Shown: positions 1-11,848 of the stretch, one piece after another
Numbering within the stretch: position 1 is the stretch's first letter
How the letters are laid out: each line of letters opens with the position of its first letter
Assembly: GCF_019059575.1 (NCBI RefSeq)
Contig: NW_024882299.1
Location: 1-64,000 of the forward strand
From: Amphibalanus amphitrite
Taxonomy: Eukaryota; Arthropoda; Thecostraca; Balanomorpha; Balanidae
Direction of reading: 5' to 3'
Length of the DNA stretch: 64,000 bases
Program-made: the position numbers and the translations under genes
Notes under the pieces: model-generated
The model's database searches: none
The model's input: only the letters and a program-made list of their open reading frames with translations
What the model was told of the DNA's origin: nothing

Positions 1-1301
1 GATAAGCATGGCTAGATAATTCATCGGTGTGGCGTGATAGGCCTAGTATCTTTATCTGTATGATGACTCATGAGTGGCATCGGTCCTGGTTATTGACTTT
101 ATCCCAGCTGGCTGTAATTGGGCCGGGTGCAGTGCTTATTACTTTTGCTATCTTCTTGCCATCTGTCGTGCACACCTTCGTTCTGCTGGGAAGCTGAGGG
201 ACACTGTTCGGCGTCGGCGCTTTATTGCTTGGTTTGGTCGTAATCACGATATCTGGGGTATTGGCTCATATGTATGATCCGCCATGGTCATTGAACTTCC
301 CAGCTGTTCCTGTTTTGGCCGAACGCTTGTGATATTAGCGAATTCGTCAGTTATTACTCTGTTTGCTGGACGCTCATTTGTCCCAGCTGCCGTCCAGTAT
401 CAGTAGTAGTACCCGACCGTCGGCGTCGCTGCTCGTCAGGTGAATGCCAGATATGGGCATTGGCGTGCCCCACTCTCGGCACGGAACATCTGCTCTTCTG
501 GACGTACATATTTGCACCTCCGATTCCGCAGGGAGGGGTGATTGGAACTTTTGGTGAGCGTCCGTCGGCGGCTGATAACTTCGTCGGTGTGAGCGTAATT
601 TTGATGGCTTGACGCCTTCTATTTGCGGCACTTGCGGCATGATACGGCCCGAGGGGTCCCTGCGTCAGCTGTTTCTTGTTTGACATGCTCACACCGGTGT
701 CGATCCACTAGGTCGAGGCGGTGCCGGTGGCGATATCCCAGGCGCAGGTGCAGAGGGTTGGCGCACAGGATGCCGGCCGATTGCGCTTTGGAGAGATAAA
801 GTTCCGTTATGAGCTTTTCCTGTAGATGCGGGCGGGGAGGCGGCAAAGTTTACACCTCTGCAGTGCCAGGTGTAGCCCGTTTTTTGACGTGGCCACCCAA
901 TTGGCGTGCGACCGATAAGAGGGGTCGGCGCTACGTCGGGTCCAGGTGGGGTAAGGCCATCTGCCGCCTGCGCCCTGTTGACCCGCGTTATCCATGAAGG
1001 TGTCGGGAATTGAAGCGCCGTTCTTCTCAGATGATTTCACTTTTGCGTGTTTGGCTTTTAGTCTCACACCAATATGCATGCCTTATGATTCTGTCAATTC
1101 CTGTAAGCTGTGATTCGAAAAAAAATGTGGCTTCCGTCACAACTACATCAGGGAGTTACAGCAAGCTTGTCTCCCCGTCCCCCGTAACCCTAAACTTGTC
1201 ACTGGCAACCCTATTCTCTTTTCTTCTTGCTTTCAGACTCACTTTCCCGGCCACTTCAGGGATGGTGACCTGCGTCCCCATATTCGGCCATCAACGACTC
1301 A
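1..1301. other. No gene recognised; probably Prdx5 intron
   Basis: No frame here resembles a known protein. The Prdx5 exon carrying the peroxidatic cysteine (family motif PGAFTPGC) is not found, so it must lie left of the window. This stretch is therefore most simply intron of that gene. Short open frames occur in several registers without splice or homology support. Confidence 0.4.
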
Positions 1302-1350
1302 GCACCCTCCTCCTTTTTCAGACCCACCTGCCCGGCTACACAAAGGAGGC
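1302..1350 (+). repeat. Duplicated splice acceptor plus start of Prdx5 exon (pseudo-exon)
   Basis: About 48 bases (polypyrimidine tract, TTTTTCAG acceptor, then the codons for THLPGY) are repeated almost exactly 85 bases downstream at the real exon, 1387-1434. The upstream copy begins at 1322, differs at two bases (Tyr-Ile-Lys becomes Tyr-Thr-Lys) and, read on, reaches a TAA at 1385-1387 after 21 codons. It is therefore a partial exon duplication with a functional-looking acceptor. If spliced it would truncate the protein. Confidence 0.75.
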
Positions 1351-1406
1351 TCGTCTGTCTCTCTTACGACCCCGGTATTGTTACTAACACCCTCCTCCTT
1401 TTTCAG

Positions 1407-2782
1407 ACCCACCTGCCCGGCTACATCAAGGAGGCCGACACCTTGAAGGCGACTGGCGTGGATGAGATTGTCTGCATGGCCGTCAACGACCCGTTCGTCA
1501 CCGCCGGCTGGGCCAAGGCGCAGGGAGCGGAGGGCAAGGTGAGACGTCCAAGGCTCAGGGAGTAGAGGGCAAGGTGAGACGGCCAAGGCGCAGGGAGCCG
1601 AGGGCAAGGTCAGAGCCGGAGGCGCAGGGGGCAGAGGGAAAGGTAAGACGACCGGATGAGCCAAGGTGCAGGGCGCCAAATGCATGGGAAAACGATTCGC
1701 TGGAGGAACGGGCTTGGGGCTTTTTCTGAGAATGCTTTGGGATATGTTCAGGGATGCAGAGAGCAGAACAGTGGGGTGGAGATGGTCTGTTAATTATATG
1801 GCTGGGCACTGCGGGATAAATGCACACCTTTTACAGAAATGCAGACTTGATGCCCGCGTATCTGGCGTAAAATCGCCAACAGGTACGGATAAAATGACAA
1901 GTCAGTAACGATCAACTAGCCATCGGTGCTGTTATTTTTGCACTGTCACCGACCCTCTTGATGCGTGAATTGCAAATATGTAACAAATTATTCGTAGCGT
2001 GAGCAATAATTCTAAAGCAATAAACACACCATCCCTGGAGTACGCTACCGTTTTGGCCAGTCGCTGGCTCCTGTTCACCGACGCCAGCGCCGCCTGTATG
2101 TTTGTCCGTCTGTCTCTCCGTCCCCGTGAGCCTGTGTATTCCCGTCCTGCTAGATGGCGCCACTCGGCGGGGAGCCCCTGTAACTGACGCGGGCGCGAGA
2201 GGGCACTACCAGCTGGCTGGTATGCTCTGACTAGCCTCTCTTCTTCCACTGCCCTGAGCATCCACTGCCCAGTTCTGCCTGATACTGCATTGGATGCGAG
2301 CCTGTTTGGCGATAGTTAGATAAGCAAGCGAACGTGTCAGAAGATTAAAGACGAATCTGGTACGAGGACGTGGTATGCACGAGTACGACTTTTGTCCGCC
2401 GTCGACACCCCACTTCTGCTCACGTCGCAGCGTCAATCGGCTGAGACTGATCTGTGGCGACTTGACCAAACCCCTTGGTGCTCTCTAGTGTCGTGACACG
2501 GCCCCGTAGTATTATGACTCGTTCCAATGACCCCTTTCTTGAGGATTTTAACGACACCCCGTCTCTCCCCAGGTTCGTATCCTGTCCGACGTGAAGCGTG
2601 AGCTGACCTCTGCGATGGGCATGGATTTCGACCTGTCCGACATCCTGGGCACGGTGCGCTGCAAGCGCTTCTCCATGGTGCTGCAGGACGGCGTGGTCGA
2701 GTCGCTCGACGTCGAGCCCGACGGCAAGGGCCTCTCCTGCTCCCTCGCCGACGTACTCGCCAAGAAGCTGGCCAAAAAGTGA
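1407..2782 (+). CDS. Prdx5: Peroxiredoxin-5, last two exons (join 1407-1538, 2573-2782), 5' partial
   Basis: Peroxiredoxin-5 is an atypical two-cysteine thiol peroxidase that reduces H2O2, alkyl hydroperoxides and peroxynitrite, using thioredoxin for recycling, in mitochondria, peroxisomes and cytosol. Exon 1407-1538 follows TTTTTCAG and reads THLPGYIKEAD...CMAVNDPFVTAGW, the conserved block after the peroxidatic cysteine. It ends AAG|GTGAGA in phase 0. Exon 2573-2782 follows CCCCAG, begins VRILSDV, contains KRFSMVLQDG and VEPDGKGLSCSLADV, and stops with TGA. The Cys in GLSCSLA corresponds to the resolving cysteine of the family. The protein ends LAKKLAKK, so the SQL/SKL peroxisomal signal of vertebrate PRDX5 is absent. 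The peroxidatic-cysteine exon lies outside the window. The donor and the acceptor of the first exon here are both locally duplicated. Confidence 0.95.
1511..1665 (+). repeat. 35-bp tandem array containing the Prdx5 splice donor
   Basis: Starting inside the exon end (GCCAAGGCGCAGGGAGCGGA), a unit of about 35 bases is repeated roughly four and a half times. Each of the first four units carries its own donor-like site: AAG|GTGAGA at 1539, the same at 1574, AAG|GTCAGA at about 1609, and AAG|GTAAGA at about 1643. Using a downstream donor would add 35 bases and shift the frame into TAG. The first site keeps the frame to the next exon. Confidence 0.85.
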
Positions 2783-3204
2783 GCGCGGCGCTGGCGGCGG
2801 CGGCGGCGGCGGACCGGCCAGTACGGGCGCGCTGAGGGTGAGAGGGGTGGGAGAGCTTTGAGACGGAGGGGTGCGAAGGGAGAGCTGGGCGCGCTGAGGG
2901 CTGCGCGGGGTGAGAAGGGGAGCTGGGATGTCGGGCCGTGGCAGTGAGAGCGTAGGGCATTCGGAGAGCTGAATGTTGTAAATGTTTCTCAGAAACGTGA
3001 CGTGACTTTTGTCGGATCGTTGAGAATTAACTTGTTTAGAGTCTGGTTACGAGGTGTTAACCGGCGAATCATGGCTGTTCACTATATTAAGCTTGTAACA
3101 AAACCTCTCCAGAATATATTGTTTAGAATGTCTATTGTCCAAGCACCAGATAGGTGTGTCTTTGTTTATTATACGAAGCACAATCGTGAGCACTGCACGG
3201 TGAC

Positions 3205-3210
3205 AATAAA
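3205..3210 (+). promoter_or_regulatory. Poly(A) signal AATAAA, likely Prdx5 3' end
   Basis: AATAAA lies 423 bases after the Prdx5 stop codon, in AT-rich sequence following a GC-rich start of the 3' UTR. It is the first canonical hexamer seen downstream of the stop, so it is the likely mRNA end. Confidence 0.5.
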
Positions 3211-5504
3211 TATTTGGTTATGAATGACCAGCTTTTTGCGTCGCAAACAGATCAGATCAGATTTTTTCTCGGGGCGTTGGCTTTGCAACGCCACCCCATC
3301 CGTATTATCTTCGTCTGATATTTTATCGATTCTTGTGATCTCCCTCTTTGGCGTTCATTTGTTATTTCTACATCTCCATAATTGAAGTTGTTCTTCTTTT
3401 TCTCCATTGACTGGTGACACATTAATTGGTGACAAACATATGACTACAGTTATAAAAAGTTCTTGGCTACTTCTCGAAAGCGAGCTCCCCCCCCCCCCCC
3501 CAAAAAAAAACAATATTGGGTCAAAAAGTGAGACGTTCTCTAACTGACCGATACTCACTAAGTTAGTACAGACACAAGGAGCCCCACGACTGTGGTACTC
3601 CAACACCAGACATACAATTTACGGTCACTTCATGGTGACGATTTTAGCGAATTGTTTTTGATTGGGCTTTTATCGTTGTTTTTTGCAGAGGGGCTACATA
3701 TTAGTGTATTATGCGCCCGAGTGCAGTCATTCAAATCAAAACGATACCGTAGGTGGCTCATAAATGGTCTGAAATACATAGAGCGACATACCGTAAACGG
3801 TACTAAAATTTGTCCATGCAGCACAATTTTCACCGGTTCTTTATTTTTAATCGATGCCATTTGCCAACGTTGCTTAATGTTTCGGTTGTGGGTTTTTCCG
3901 GAACCGGTTCTTTGTTTTCATCGTTCAGAGTGCACCTGGAGTTTTCCCAATGCCTTCTCGTTAAAAACAAACCGCTCGTCCATTGTAACTAATGGGCATC
4001 GTGGAGCTGTCTTTGTTCTGCTGACGCTCTGCAAATACTGAACATCTCTACTGTCGAAATTGAAAACATCTCAAGCTTCTGATGAGGATGCAATGCAACT
4101 GCAGCTGCCTACGAACAACCAGTTGCCTGGTGTTTGGTTGCAAAATAGCGATTGATGCTTTTCAGCGTTATGCATTACACTTCATCTGTCAAAACTCTTC
4201 AATTTGTCATCGACCTTAGCACACGCCTACTGAAGCCAAGTGAATCCGAAGCCCTGTCGCTGACATTCATTTCGCAAACATGCGCCGATCGCTTTGTTTG
4301 TGTCGGCTTCCTCTCCGACAATTAATTGGTGAGATGTCTGTCGGTTCGCGCGGCGATTCCTTCTTTGAAGTCGGGAGCGTGAAAACACGCGAACCGATTG
4401 GGAGCCGGCGGCTGTGACATTCCCGGCGCGGGCCGACTGTCGCTGTTTGTGTGTGTGTGTGTGTGTGCGTCTGACCTTCTAATTGGGATCGGTGACAATG
4501 GACGGACGTTGTTAGCGCCGGCCGGCAGTGAGCCTCAGTGGCTAGCGGCTGGGTGTGAACTGGCGGAGGACGCGGTCACGGCGGGAGGAGACGGTCGAGC
4601 CGGAAACCCCGGGGGTATAACTTCTGGTGAGCCTGTGACTACCGTGAGAGAGAATGCGGGATGCGGGCCGGGCCTACAAGATGTTGGCATGTCAGACAGA
4701 ATAAGATGGCGATGTTTTGGGGAGCACGTAGTAGAGGATGCAGCTAAGGAATCTCAAGTTCAAGGAGGACACAATCCCTCGAAAAAAAAAATCATTTGAA
4801 GATGAGAGAGCTGACAGCAGAAGCTGACATGGAGCTGACATGGGCGGGACAAGTGTGATTGGCTTGAATAAATAATTGTTAGTCTTCCCAAGTACAATGC
4901 TGTGGTACTTTCCATGATTGGCGTCAATGTGATACTTGATTTTAAGATAAAAACTGACTCTTCCTTGGGCTAGTTCAATGTAGCTCCTGACGTTCGCTCG
5001 ATGTGCATTCTTTGTTCGTTCGCTAATATGTAATTTAACTTACATTTTTGCACTTAACTGTTGGTTTTGCCTCTGTGGACTGCAGATGATTGACACCGCA
5101 GCTCCAGGTCGTGCGTCCCTCCCCCCCCCCTGACTCAGCGGCGCTCCCGTCGGCCCGACGCACAGTCGCACAGTCGCGTGCCGCCGGCGACCGTCGCGTG
5201 CTACACTCGGGTGGGGACAGCCGCGCCGACTTACCCAGCCGGTGCCAGAGTTTTAATTATACCCGTCGGTGGCAGGTGTTTGACAAAACGCAACCGAATT
5301 TATAACGGTGTAATTAGGTAACTGGGTGAATGAGTGTAGCACTGGCCTAATTTCTAACTTAGGAGAAATAGGGTTGTGTTATCGGCAAGTGCATATGGTG
5401 GAAATGTCCTTTATGAAGTTGCTGGCAAATTTTCCGGCAATGATGCTCAAACATAAGTGGCTATTTTTGGACACTTTCACGCGCTATCTTGTAGGCCTAC
5501 TCTT
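3211..5504. other. Intergenic, no gene recognised
   Basis: No conserved coding block is seen. Simple-sequence landmarks are a C15 run followed directly by A9 (3487-3510) and a (TG)n tract (4449-4468). The open frame at 4398-4799 runs through the TG tract and has no recognisable domain. Confidence 0.5.
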
Positions 5505-5999
5505 TTAACCCTCGCCCGCACATGGGGGGGGGGGGGTTGCCACCCCCCCAGGCAGTCTGAAAGAAAAGTACACCTGGGTAATTTGAATTTGATTATTATA
5601 CACCGCCATTACACCGAAATCAAGAATATTTATACCCTTGTTCGACGTATATGGAGAATAAAATAATGCTCCGGTGCGAATGTACTCTATCACGAGCGTA
5701 TTCTTGGGGGTTAATTCAATCCAGTTTAACACTCATGGTGCGATTCTAACTTTTGAGATATTTACCCCTCTAATTGATGGATGGTAAAATTACTACTATA
5801 GTGTATTTTCTTCAAGTGGGATAAGAATACCCATCTGATAGCATAAATTTGCACTCTGATTTGTCAGCTGATAATTCAACCCTCATCATGGTGTAAATAT
5901 ACATCCTTGGTAAAGTGTGTTTCGATGAGGATGGTGTTATTTTATGACAAGGATTTAAAATACCCTAAACATGATAGTTCTGCACCCATATGCTCATTA

Positions 6000-6208
6000 T
6001 TTTACGATAGCGTCCACGTGCGGCTCGCGAGCCTTCCGTTTCCGCCATTTTCATTTTTGTGTCTGCTCCGGACCGGAGCCACGGAGAATTCTGGCGCTTG
6101 CAAGTGATCTTCTGGCGGTTGAAACAGTGAGATAGGTGCGATTGTGCTGGTGCGTTCGATGTGGTGATGACTGACTAGTGCTGGACCCATTTCCGAATAA
6201 CTTTGAGG
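6000..6208 (+). promoter_or_regulatory. Candidate promoter and 5' untranslated exon
   Basis: A locally CpG-rich patch (GCGGCTCGCGAGCC, then CCGCCATTTT at about 6040) is followed by a strong donor, GAG-G|GTAAGT, at 6209. The next matching acceptor is TTTCAG at 6547-6552. This has the layout of a start region plus a non-coding first exon for the gene proposed at 6621. There is no direct evidence of a transcription start. Confidence 0.3.
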
Positions 6209-6620
6209 GTAAGTTGACTTGATAATGTTTCGATGTAGCAGTTGATGAAATTGATTTGCTGCTGTCTGTATGAACGTCACTCACCTAGCTGTTTGTGTCA
6301 ATACGTGGCATTCTGATTAGTGATTCCAGAAGCTCAAATTGACCCTCTCAGTTTGTTCTCAAGGGCAAATTGAGAAATCAGTTAAGTAGGTACCTACTGA
6401 GGTTGTTAACTGTAACTTCATCAAATGTTCAATGTGTCGATTGATCAATATATGTTTAGGTAAGCTTAGTAATTTTATTTCTCTACGTTTTACAAAAGTA
6501 CTAGAATCTTGGCCTGAAAAAGTTGCTAATTTATTTTGTGTATTACTTTCAGGTTTGGGGTGACCTGGCTCTAGTCGTGGGTCACGCCGGCGAAAATGGC
6601 ATTAGGACAAAGTCACCTCA

Positions 6621-8295
6621 ATGACGCGACAGGCGTGCTACACCGCACAACTCCTGCCTCCGGAGGGCGCCACACCCGTTGAAGGTGAGTTTTAAACTAC
6701 CATTAATGATGACTGACGACAATTGTCCGTCTGTCCGTCTGTCCGTCTGTCCGTCTGTCCGTCTGTCCGTCCGTCTGTCCGTCCGTCCGTCCGTCCGTCC
6801 GTCCGTCCGTCTCGCCTATCTCATCCATGGGCTCCGCCACCGGGGGGAGGGGGAGGGACGGGGGACGTGTCCCCCCCCCCAATATTTTACATTTGTCTGT
6901 TTCGTCTGTCTCGTCTGTCGGTCCGTCCTTCCGTGACATACAATATCGTTCTGTACTTAAATGTTACAGTGCTTACTAGTTATATCTTTCAGTTTTCACG
7001 GACAGACATACAATTAACAATATCGTTCTTTGCCTTATGATTACAGTGCTTAACCCGCGCACCGACGGGGGAGGCCCCCCCCCCCCCCTCAGGTTTTGTC
7101 AGATAGCATAAAAAAGGCGGCGCATAGCGCCGCCAGATTTGGCGCGACTGTTGATACATCCATTTCGCACACCCTCTGGAAATTTTTAGTTCATATCTTA
7201 AAAAAGTCAGGCCACCAGGCCACGTTAAGTGACCTCACCTCGAAACACAATCTTCGAAGTTTGCTATCTCGTTGTTGAAAGCAGATCTTGAAACTCACAG
7301 AAATAATTTTGGTGATGAGCACCTACAACTCGTATATCTCAGAATTGCATATTGATGACCTACGAAATACGAATAGGTCATTTTTTACCTGCCCATTATA
7401 AGTCAATGGAATAAATTTCAAGACTCTAATTTCAAGTCATTCTTATTTCCATCAGATTCCTTTTTTATACGACTTTTTATCTCTTCTGTTCATGAGCTAC
7501 GGAGTCGTTTGTTGAATGTTGTCGGTCTTTTTACGGTTACTCGCATAATTTGACCTTCGATGACCTCTGATGACGTCATTTTGAACCCTAGCGAAAAATG
7601 ACCGAAGTACTTTTTTCATAGACCGTCTTACGAGCTTTCGAATGTCGTTTGCCGCTTCTCGCGAAGTTACTTAGTTCTTGAGATCTTTGGGGGGCGGTCA
7701 TCCACCCTCTCGTCGCTTCTAAGTTGGCTCAGAACCCCTTCGGTGCGCGGGTTAAAAGATTCATCTGCATGTCAAATTTTAAGGATCGACATTCAAAATT
7801 GCTATTTTCTTAAAGATTACAGTGCTAAATATTTCTTTACATCCTCCAATTTACATGGATGGGCGGATGGACGGACGGATGGACGGCCTGACATACAAAG
7901 TCGTTCTTAACTTAAAGATTGCAGTGGTTAATAGTTCTTTTTATCTTTCAATCTTGGTAGATGACGACCTGGCGGCCACCTTGGTGATCGGTGGCGGCAC
8001 GACGATTTCGGAGCTGCAGGATGGGCGCAACTCTGTGTCCGTTCACCCAGAAACCCAGTGCCTGGTCAGCGATGTGAAATATCGTCTCCCAAACAATGAG
8101 ATGAAGATGCTGGCTGCCTTCGCTGCGGCGCACGCTGTGCTATATTTGCCTTTTAGAGGGCCCAGCATGATCCTTTTTGAGGTCATATATGCACGGGTTA
8201 TGAAGTTCGCGATTCCTCTCAGTGCGGCTGAGAATGCCATCCTTCGTATAATCCACTGTTGCCGATTCAGAGGCACCAGTGCAGTGGTCGGGTGA
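6621..8295 (+). CDS. Candidate two-coding-exon gene, unknown 132-aa protein (join 6621-6684, 7961-8295)
   Basis: I do not recognise this protein. Exon 6553-6684 lies between TTTCAG and G|GTGAGT. Its ATG at 6621 follows an in-frame TAG and opens a frame (MTRQACYTAQLLPPEG) that leaves the exon in phase 1. The acceptor TTGGTAG at 7954-7960 restores a frame without interruption: DDDLAATLVIGGGTTISELQDG and so on to TGA at 8293-8295. AATAAA follows at 8613 and 8714. The second exon has GC-rich, codon-like composition at first (to about 8150), then becomes less convincing, so the true exon may end earlier. The intron holds a GTCC microsatellite and a TTAA MITE. No signal peptide or clear domain is visible. 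Confidence 0.33.
6721..6925 (+). repeat. GTCC/GTCT microsatellite
   Basis: Tetranucleotide array CGTCTGTC/CGTCCGTC from 6721 to about 6812, interrupted by a G-run and C-run block, then a second short TCTGTCTCGTC tract to 6925. A related tract in inverse orientation (GGATGGACGGAC) lies at 7855-7887. Confidence 0.85.
6934..7950 (+). repeat. Degenerate ~70-bp repeat, three copies, interrupted by a TTAA MITE
   Basis: Three copies of GACATACAA...TCGTTCTT...TTACAGTGCTTA...ATCTTTCA begin near 6934, 7004 and 7889. The second is cut at its TTAA by the element 7054-7751. The third copy forms the polypyrimidine tract just before the acceptor at 7960. Confidence 0.55.
7054..7751. mobile_element. TTAA MITE, CCCGCGCACCGA ends (698 bp)
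   Basis: Flanked by TTAA at 7050-7053 and 7752-7755. The ends CCCGCGCACCGA are inverted and perfect over 12 bases. A C-run follows the left end, and GGCGGCGC-ATA-GCGCCGCC forms a subterminal palindrome. No transposase frame. The TTAA duplication and CCC ends indicate piggyBac-like mobilisation (inference). Confidence 0.8.
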
Positions 8296-8612
8296 CCGAG
8301 CAGAACATTGAGAGCGTTCGAGGTGGATGTTTCCAATAGGAACTCAGCACCGCGATACACGTAACGCACTGTAGTGTCGTGCCGTGAAACATCTTCAGTA
8401 CCTATAGGCTCTGAAGATGATGTGAGTTGAGAAGGCCTCAGTCAGTTTTTTTTACGGAGTTTTTGTTGTCAGTGCTTTCCTAGTTCGTACACCTGTGCTT
8501 TGATTTCAGAGACCGTACGTTTGGTGTCGATACTCGTTACAGGAAGAAATGCTCAGTTGTTTTTAAAGTACATGATGAAACGTGACTTAGTGACCTGATG
8601 ACCTGTGCTGTG

Positions 8613-8719
8613 AATAAAATGTGATTTGTGCAGCTTGTGATCTCCTCAGGGAAGTCAGTGTTGGGAGGAACCAATCTGTAGCAACCTGTGATCTGTCGTT
8701 TCAAGTTATTTTAAATAAA
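8613..8719 (+). promoter_or_regulatory. Two poly(A) signals
   Basis: AATAAA at 8613-8618 and 8714-8719, 318 and 419 bases after the stop of the candidate gene, fitting a 3' UTR of ordinary length. Confidence 0.35.
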
Positions 8720-10164
8720 CAACACGTTGGAGAGATGCACCATAGTTGACTTTATCGAAAGTGCTCAGAAGACGACAGTAGATACAATCACGCTGGGGGA
8801 TAGTTATGGCTGGCGATGTATATTTACCCAGTCGTATTTTTACTCCCTCTGGAAAAGAACATACAATTATTATCGTTTACTTTTGTTTTGTATGCGGATT
8901 ATAACGTGAGCTATTTTTACATCTTGACTTAAATTGTACACATTCAGCTTCGCAGCCTGCTGGTATTTCTACACCATGTCGCAAGGCGTAGAAATTGTTT
9001 TGGCTTAAATTGCACTGTGGCGTAAAATTATTATCGTAAATTACATGCTTAATTCTTCCTAACGCCCCTTTACACCCTTTACCTAGGGGTGTAAAATGAA
9101 TTGATTTGGGGTGGAGATTTGTGTACCGTACTTTTATTCCGCAACGGGTGTAGTTCTAAGCTTACGAGAATATATTACTTACTACCGGGTGGCAGAATTA
9201 ATCTCCGATTGTCCATGCAAACATCTTTTACTCTGGCATAAAATGAAGTTAAAAGGGGTGGAGATTTGTGTACCGTAATAATATTCCAATTTCAGGTGTA
9301 GTTTTTCTCTGCACTCAACATTTTTAGAGCTAGAAGGCTGATTTTTCGTATAGCTGCTCGTCCATCCTTTCTTGATGTCCACTGAAAATTTCAAGTTTCT
9401 GTGATTTTTGGTTTCGGAGATATGACCTTGTTTTTCAGGTCATGTCATGACCCAAATGGCCAATTCTCAACATCTTGCGTTTGCCATGGGCCTTGTGAGC
9501 TTTTGACACCCTGATTTCGGCCTTTTTTGCCAGTCTTACCTCCCACCTATCATGAAACATGTTGTTCGACGATGTACAGGGGTCAAGTTCAGGGTCAAGG
9601 TCAACCTAGGTCATCTAAGATAATTGCGTTTTAGGCAAGCTGAATTTACTTTTTGTGAAGTTTTTTGACTGCATTTTTGGTAAAAGCTTCTCAGATCATG
9701 ATTTCATGTGATATGGACCCAAAAACAATCGGTGCACACATCAGTATACACACAGACACACACAGACATACAAACACATATAATTGACCTTGACCTAACT
9801 TGACCTGAAATGACCTCAGCAGCAAAATTCTGGTCGGATAGTGTGACAAAGAGGTTCTAGCTGGCTTGGCACCAGAAAACAGCATCGTCATCGGTATTTG
9901 ATAAGCAGCGCACTTGATATCCAACGGTGACCCAAAACAGCAACATTTTTTAGTTTGACCTGACCTGGAAGGTCAATGACTGACCTGAGAAGGTAAAACT
10001 GGGTATCATTGGATTCGTCTCTTCCCAAAGAATCTTTTTGGTCTTTACTGCTAAGCTCTATCTCCAACAGGAACGAAATGGCGCGGGGGGGGTGGCAACC
10101 ACCCTCCCCCCCCCCCCCATGTGCGTTCTAGGATGGGAAAATGGCATGTGCGGGCGAGGGTTAA

Positions 10165-11640
10165 ATGTATCTTCGTATGATAATGCGTCGTGCTCAGCGC
10201 ATACACTGAGTACATACGAACGGTTTACTACCTCACCAGCCGATCTTTTTTGTTTGGTGGTTGGCCGTTATACGTCGCAGGATAGTTGCGCTGGTGGTCG
10301 GCATATCAAGACTTCCGTCGTCTCAATTTCACGTCGATGAAATGGAACTTCATTCCCAGCTCCTATAACCCAAAATGACATGACATCTTCTATCCCAGCC
10401 CGAGCTGAGAGCCATCCTTCCCGGTCGGTCCCCATTTACAGCCCAGTGCCGATGGTCTCCGGCCGGCTGGGCCATCCATTGTCTTCGGGTGAGACGGTGT
10501 GGCCCGCGGGGCGTGTCAGGGCCCTTCGGCGGGCCATCACAGCCATAAAACGATCCACCGAGCGAATTCGCCGGCGATCGGAGTCCATTCGAAGTTCATC
10601 TAGTCCATGAGAACAGACACTGCTGAAAAGAGAGTACTGGCGCCGTCGAGTGCGGTGGTAGAAGACTCGCGTGGGAATAGGTTGACCTCCAATACGTAGT
10701 TTCGGCTTCCACGTAAACGCAATTATACGTTTACGTATAAGTTTAAGGAGAGTTGTGTAAGATGTCTGTCTATTAACTGTCGCAACCACCATCTAAATTA
10801 TGTCATGTCGAAACTAAGATCACGTCAGGGTGAGGTGACGAGGTCATAAAAGGTCACTGTGTGCTAGTGAGGCCATCGTATAAAGGCAAATCGTCAAATC
10901 CTGGCAAAAGTTCAACATATTTTACTTCGTGCAGCGTAGATGGTTGACGTAAACGTATACACGTGTGAATAATGCAGACCTCATCCCATTCTACAGAGCT
11001 CATCTGTTTCCAATCAGCCGCTAGCCTCTGATCACCGCAGTCCACCCGCATTACTGGCAGACAACACTGGCAACCCCTCTGGGACAGCAGCAGCCATTCT
11101 CATCTCGACATATAATTAATTAATTACTCCGCTCAGAAGGGGACGAGGCCGTGGTCAATAGCCACTGTAACAGCCGGCCCGCCACCCGGGACCCCGGGGC
11201 TGATCAGTTCCCTGGCCAGAGAATTAGAGTCCTTGGCTACCAGCGACGCACAGCATCCACTATTAATGACGGCAGATTCTGAGGGAATTGGTTTCTGGAG
11301 ATGCAGTTTATATGGTGCTCTCCGACTCGGAGATTACGTTCCCAGATCTACCGATGCACATTTGATATCGGTGAGAGGTCGAAGTATCAGCGATTCGGTG
11401 TCCGAATTGAAAAATCAAATAACACTGAGTTTGAGACCGTTGTATTCGTGGTCTGCTAATTATAAAAATAGAATATTTTGTGTGATTATGCACGTTCAAA
11501 ATTCGAACTACATTAATGTTAAATCGGTACAAATTACAAATAGTCGATGATTTTGCATTTATCCACGGATAATGTATGGTGTGCCATCTTGCACGTCAAT
11601 TGCCTTGCCTAGTTATAATTTCAAAATTATATTTTTACAG
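10165..11640. other. No gene recognised
   Basis: Mixed-composition sequence without conserved coding blocks or clear repeats. The open frames at 10380-10792 and 11233-11550 are short and give no recognisable domain. Confidence 0.45.
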
Positions 11641-11812
11641 TTGAGCTGTGCCGCCTTGGCCCTTGCACATTTTGTCTAAGGGATGCTGTGCCGCCTTACA
11701 CTTTTTGCCTAAGGGATACTTGCACCACCCTACATATCCTGTCTAAGGGATGCTGTGCCGCCTTACACATTTTGTTAAAGGGATGCTGTGCCGCCTTACA
11801 CATTTTGTTCGT
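11641..11812 (+). repeat. ~33-bp minisatellite, about five copies
   Basis: The unit GGGATGCTGTGCCGCCTTAC plus ACATTTTGTCTAA is repeated with a few changes. The unit length is near 33 bases, so one frame stays open across it. No evidence that it is translated. Confidence 0.8.
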
Positions 11813-11848
11813 GGGAGACGCGGAGACGGGAGTTACGGTTGTATTTAA

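Larger units (their letters stand above)
5509..10160. mobile_element. Possible 4.65 kb TTAA-flanked element (piggyBac-like ends)
   Basis: Left end TTAA|CCCTCGCCCGCACATG (5505-5524) and right end, inverted, with the same 16 bases ending at 10160 before TTAA (10161-10164). Inside each end is a G-run then a C-run joined by TTGCCACC. The right end has an extra 27 bases between two GCACATG copies. This end subtype differs from the other copies in the window, which suggests that the two belong together. The interior right part (9420-10030) has the TGACCT-rich sequence typical of the family. No transposase is seen. The alternative is two independent truncated insertions. Confidence 0.4.
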
